Source: Pseudomonadota bacterium
GTDB lineage: Bacteria; Pseudomonadota; Alphaproteobacteria; UBA9219; RGZA01
Assembly (NCBI GenBank): GCA_016195205.1
Contig: JACQAB010000230.1
Coordinates: forward strand, 1 to 5,653
Direction: 5' to 3'
Length of the DNA: 5,653 nucleotides
This document shows positions 5,423 through 5,653 of the stretch, in pieces. Under the pieces are notes generated by a model. It did no database searches and had not been told where the DNA came from. It saw only the letters and a program-made list of their open reading frames with translations. The position numbers and the translations under genes were made by a program. How positions within the stretch are numbered: position 1 is the first letter of the stretch; each line of letters begins with the position of its first letter.

Positions 5423-5473
5423 AGCGACCGATTTAAGATTCGAACTGTCAAAACGGTTTCAAAACCTGTCGCT
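5423..5473. other. Nested imperfect stem-loop downstream of the recombinase remnant
   Basis: The gene-free stretch 5370-5493 holds one clear structure. Outer arms AGCGAC (5423-5428) and GTCGCT (5468-5473) are perfect complements, and pairing continues inward to TTT/AAA with two mismatches. Within lies a second hairpin, 5442-5448 with 5453-5459, seven pairs including two G-U, loop CAAA. No T run follows, so a simple intrinsic terminator is unlikely. It could be a recombination site belonging to the neighbouring recombinase or a processed RNA element. The function is unknown. Confidence 0.35.
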
Positions 5474-5493
5474 TTGAAATGTTTTATAGATTA

Positions 5494-5653
5494 GGGGCTG
5501 GCCTAGATAGCGTGTTTACGTTTCCAGCATTTGAGGGTGTTTAACTGAGCCGCTGGTGAGCCGAAGTTAAACCGGAACTCACATTCTTTCAAGAACATCG
5601 GGAAGTGTTGTTTGGGAATGCCGTTGTACAGGCGCATCCAGCGCTTGGCCTGG
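5494..5653 (-). mobile_element. End of an IS1595-family insertion sequence (runs off the right edge)
   Basis: The transposase end is followed, eight bases after its stop codon, by GGGGCTGGCCTAG (5494-5506), a plausible terminal inverted repeat because IS1595-family ends commonly start with GG and a pyrimidine/TG-rich core. The eight bases just outside (ATAGATTA, 5486-5493) are AT-rich, and the family makes 8-base target duplications. Neither the boundary nor the duplication can be confirmed because the other end lies outside the window. Confidence 0.5.
5503..5653 (-). CDS. IS1595-family transposase, C-terminal end (partial)
   Basis: This is the last 49 complete codons of a transposase that reads leftwards into the window and stops at TAG (5503-5505). 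Visible residues include RWMRLYNGIPKQHFPMFLKE and CEFRFNFGSP. By family knowledge the pattern NG(I/L)-x(3)-x-F-x(3)-L-K-E-C-E-F-R-F-N is the hallmark C-terminal end of ISXO2-like/IS1595 DDE transposases, in which the final catalytic region is followed by this EFRFN segment. The following tail (AAQLNTLKCWKRKHAI) differs from the usual leucine-rich ending and may reflect a subgroup. Whether the rest of the gene is intact cannot be seen. The element lies next to the recombinase remnant, which fits an accumulation of mobile DNA here. Confidence 0.75.
   Translation of the reverse strand, partial: QAKRWMRLYNGIPKQHFPMFLKECEFRFNFGSPAAQLNTLKCWKRKHAI

Noticed and set aside
5423..5480. tRNA gene (reverse-strand TTCGAAT loop and an anticodon-like TTTTGAAACC)
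   Set aside because: T-stem and anticodon-stem pairs fail and the total length between acceptor-like arms is only about 51 bases; kept only as a possible relic.

Overview
The window looks like a piece of a proteobacterial chromosome, most likely alphaproteobacterial. That is an inference from the thiO-thiS-thiG gene order, the moderately high GC content with GC-rich third codon positions, and the types of mobile-element remnant present; no rRNA or other taxonomic marker is included. Four or five genes are well supported. The right-hand ~750 bases are a patchwork of broken mobile DNA.

Left part (1-1732, minus strand): a tightly packed thiamin thiazole operon reading leftwards. It contains thiO (glycine oxidase), thiS (sulfur carrier ending in Gly-Gly) and the first half of thiG (thiazole synthase), with single-base gaps between genes that suggest translational coupling. 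ThiO makes dehydroglycine from glycine and O2, ThiS-thiocarboxylate supplies sulfur, and ThiG joins these with deoxyxylulose phosphate to form the thiazole ring. Use of ThiO rather than the radical-SAM enzyme ThiH points to an aerobic way of life. A perfect 15-base dyad touches the thiO start codon.

Middle (1826-4749): a small exported protein with an Ig-like domain (minus) is divergent from a 547-residue multi-membrane-spanning GT-C type glycosyltransferase of the AftB-like kind (plus). The 95-base gap between them carries a candidate promoter and an AACCGGTT-centred palindrome. The glycosyltransferase then converges on a secreted His/Asp/Asn/Arg-rich repeat protein (minus), and the two stop codons abut exactly in the palindrome TGATCA. 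These three genes all concern the envelope or its exterior, but nothing in the sequence proves that they work together.

Right part (4750-5653): an upstream region with a paired 7-base repeat; an unrecognised minus-strand coding fragment (4900 to roughly 5140); the C-terminal remnant of a serine-recombinase-like protein (plus, to 5369); a 51-base imperfect stem-loop; and the 3' end of an IS1595-family transposase (minus) running off the window, with its probable terminal repeat. I read this as a decayed integrated element later joined by an insertion sequence. I found no RNA gene, CRISPR array or convincing riboswitch.
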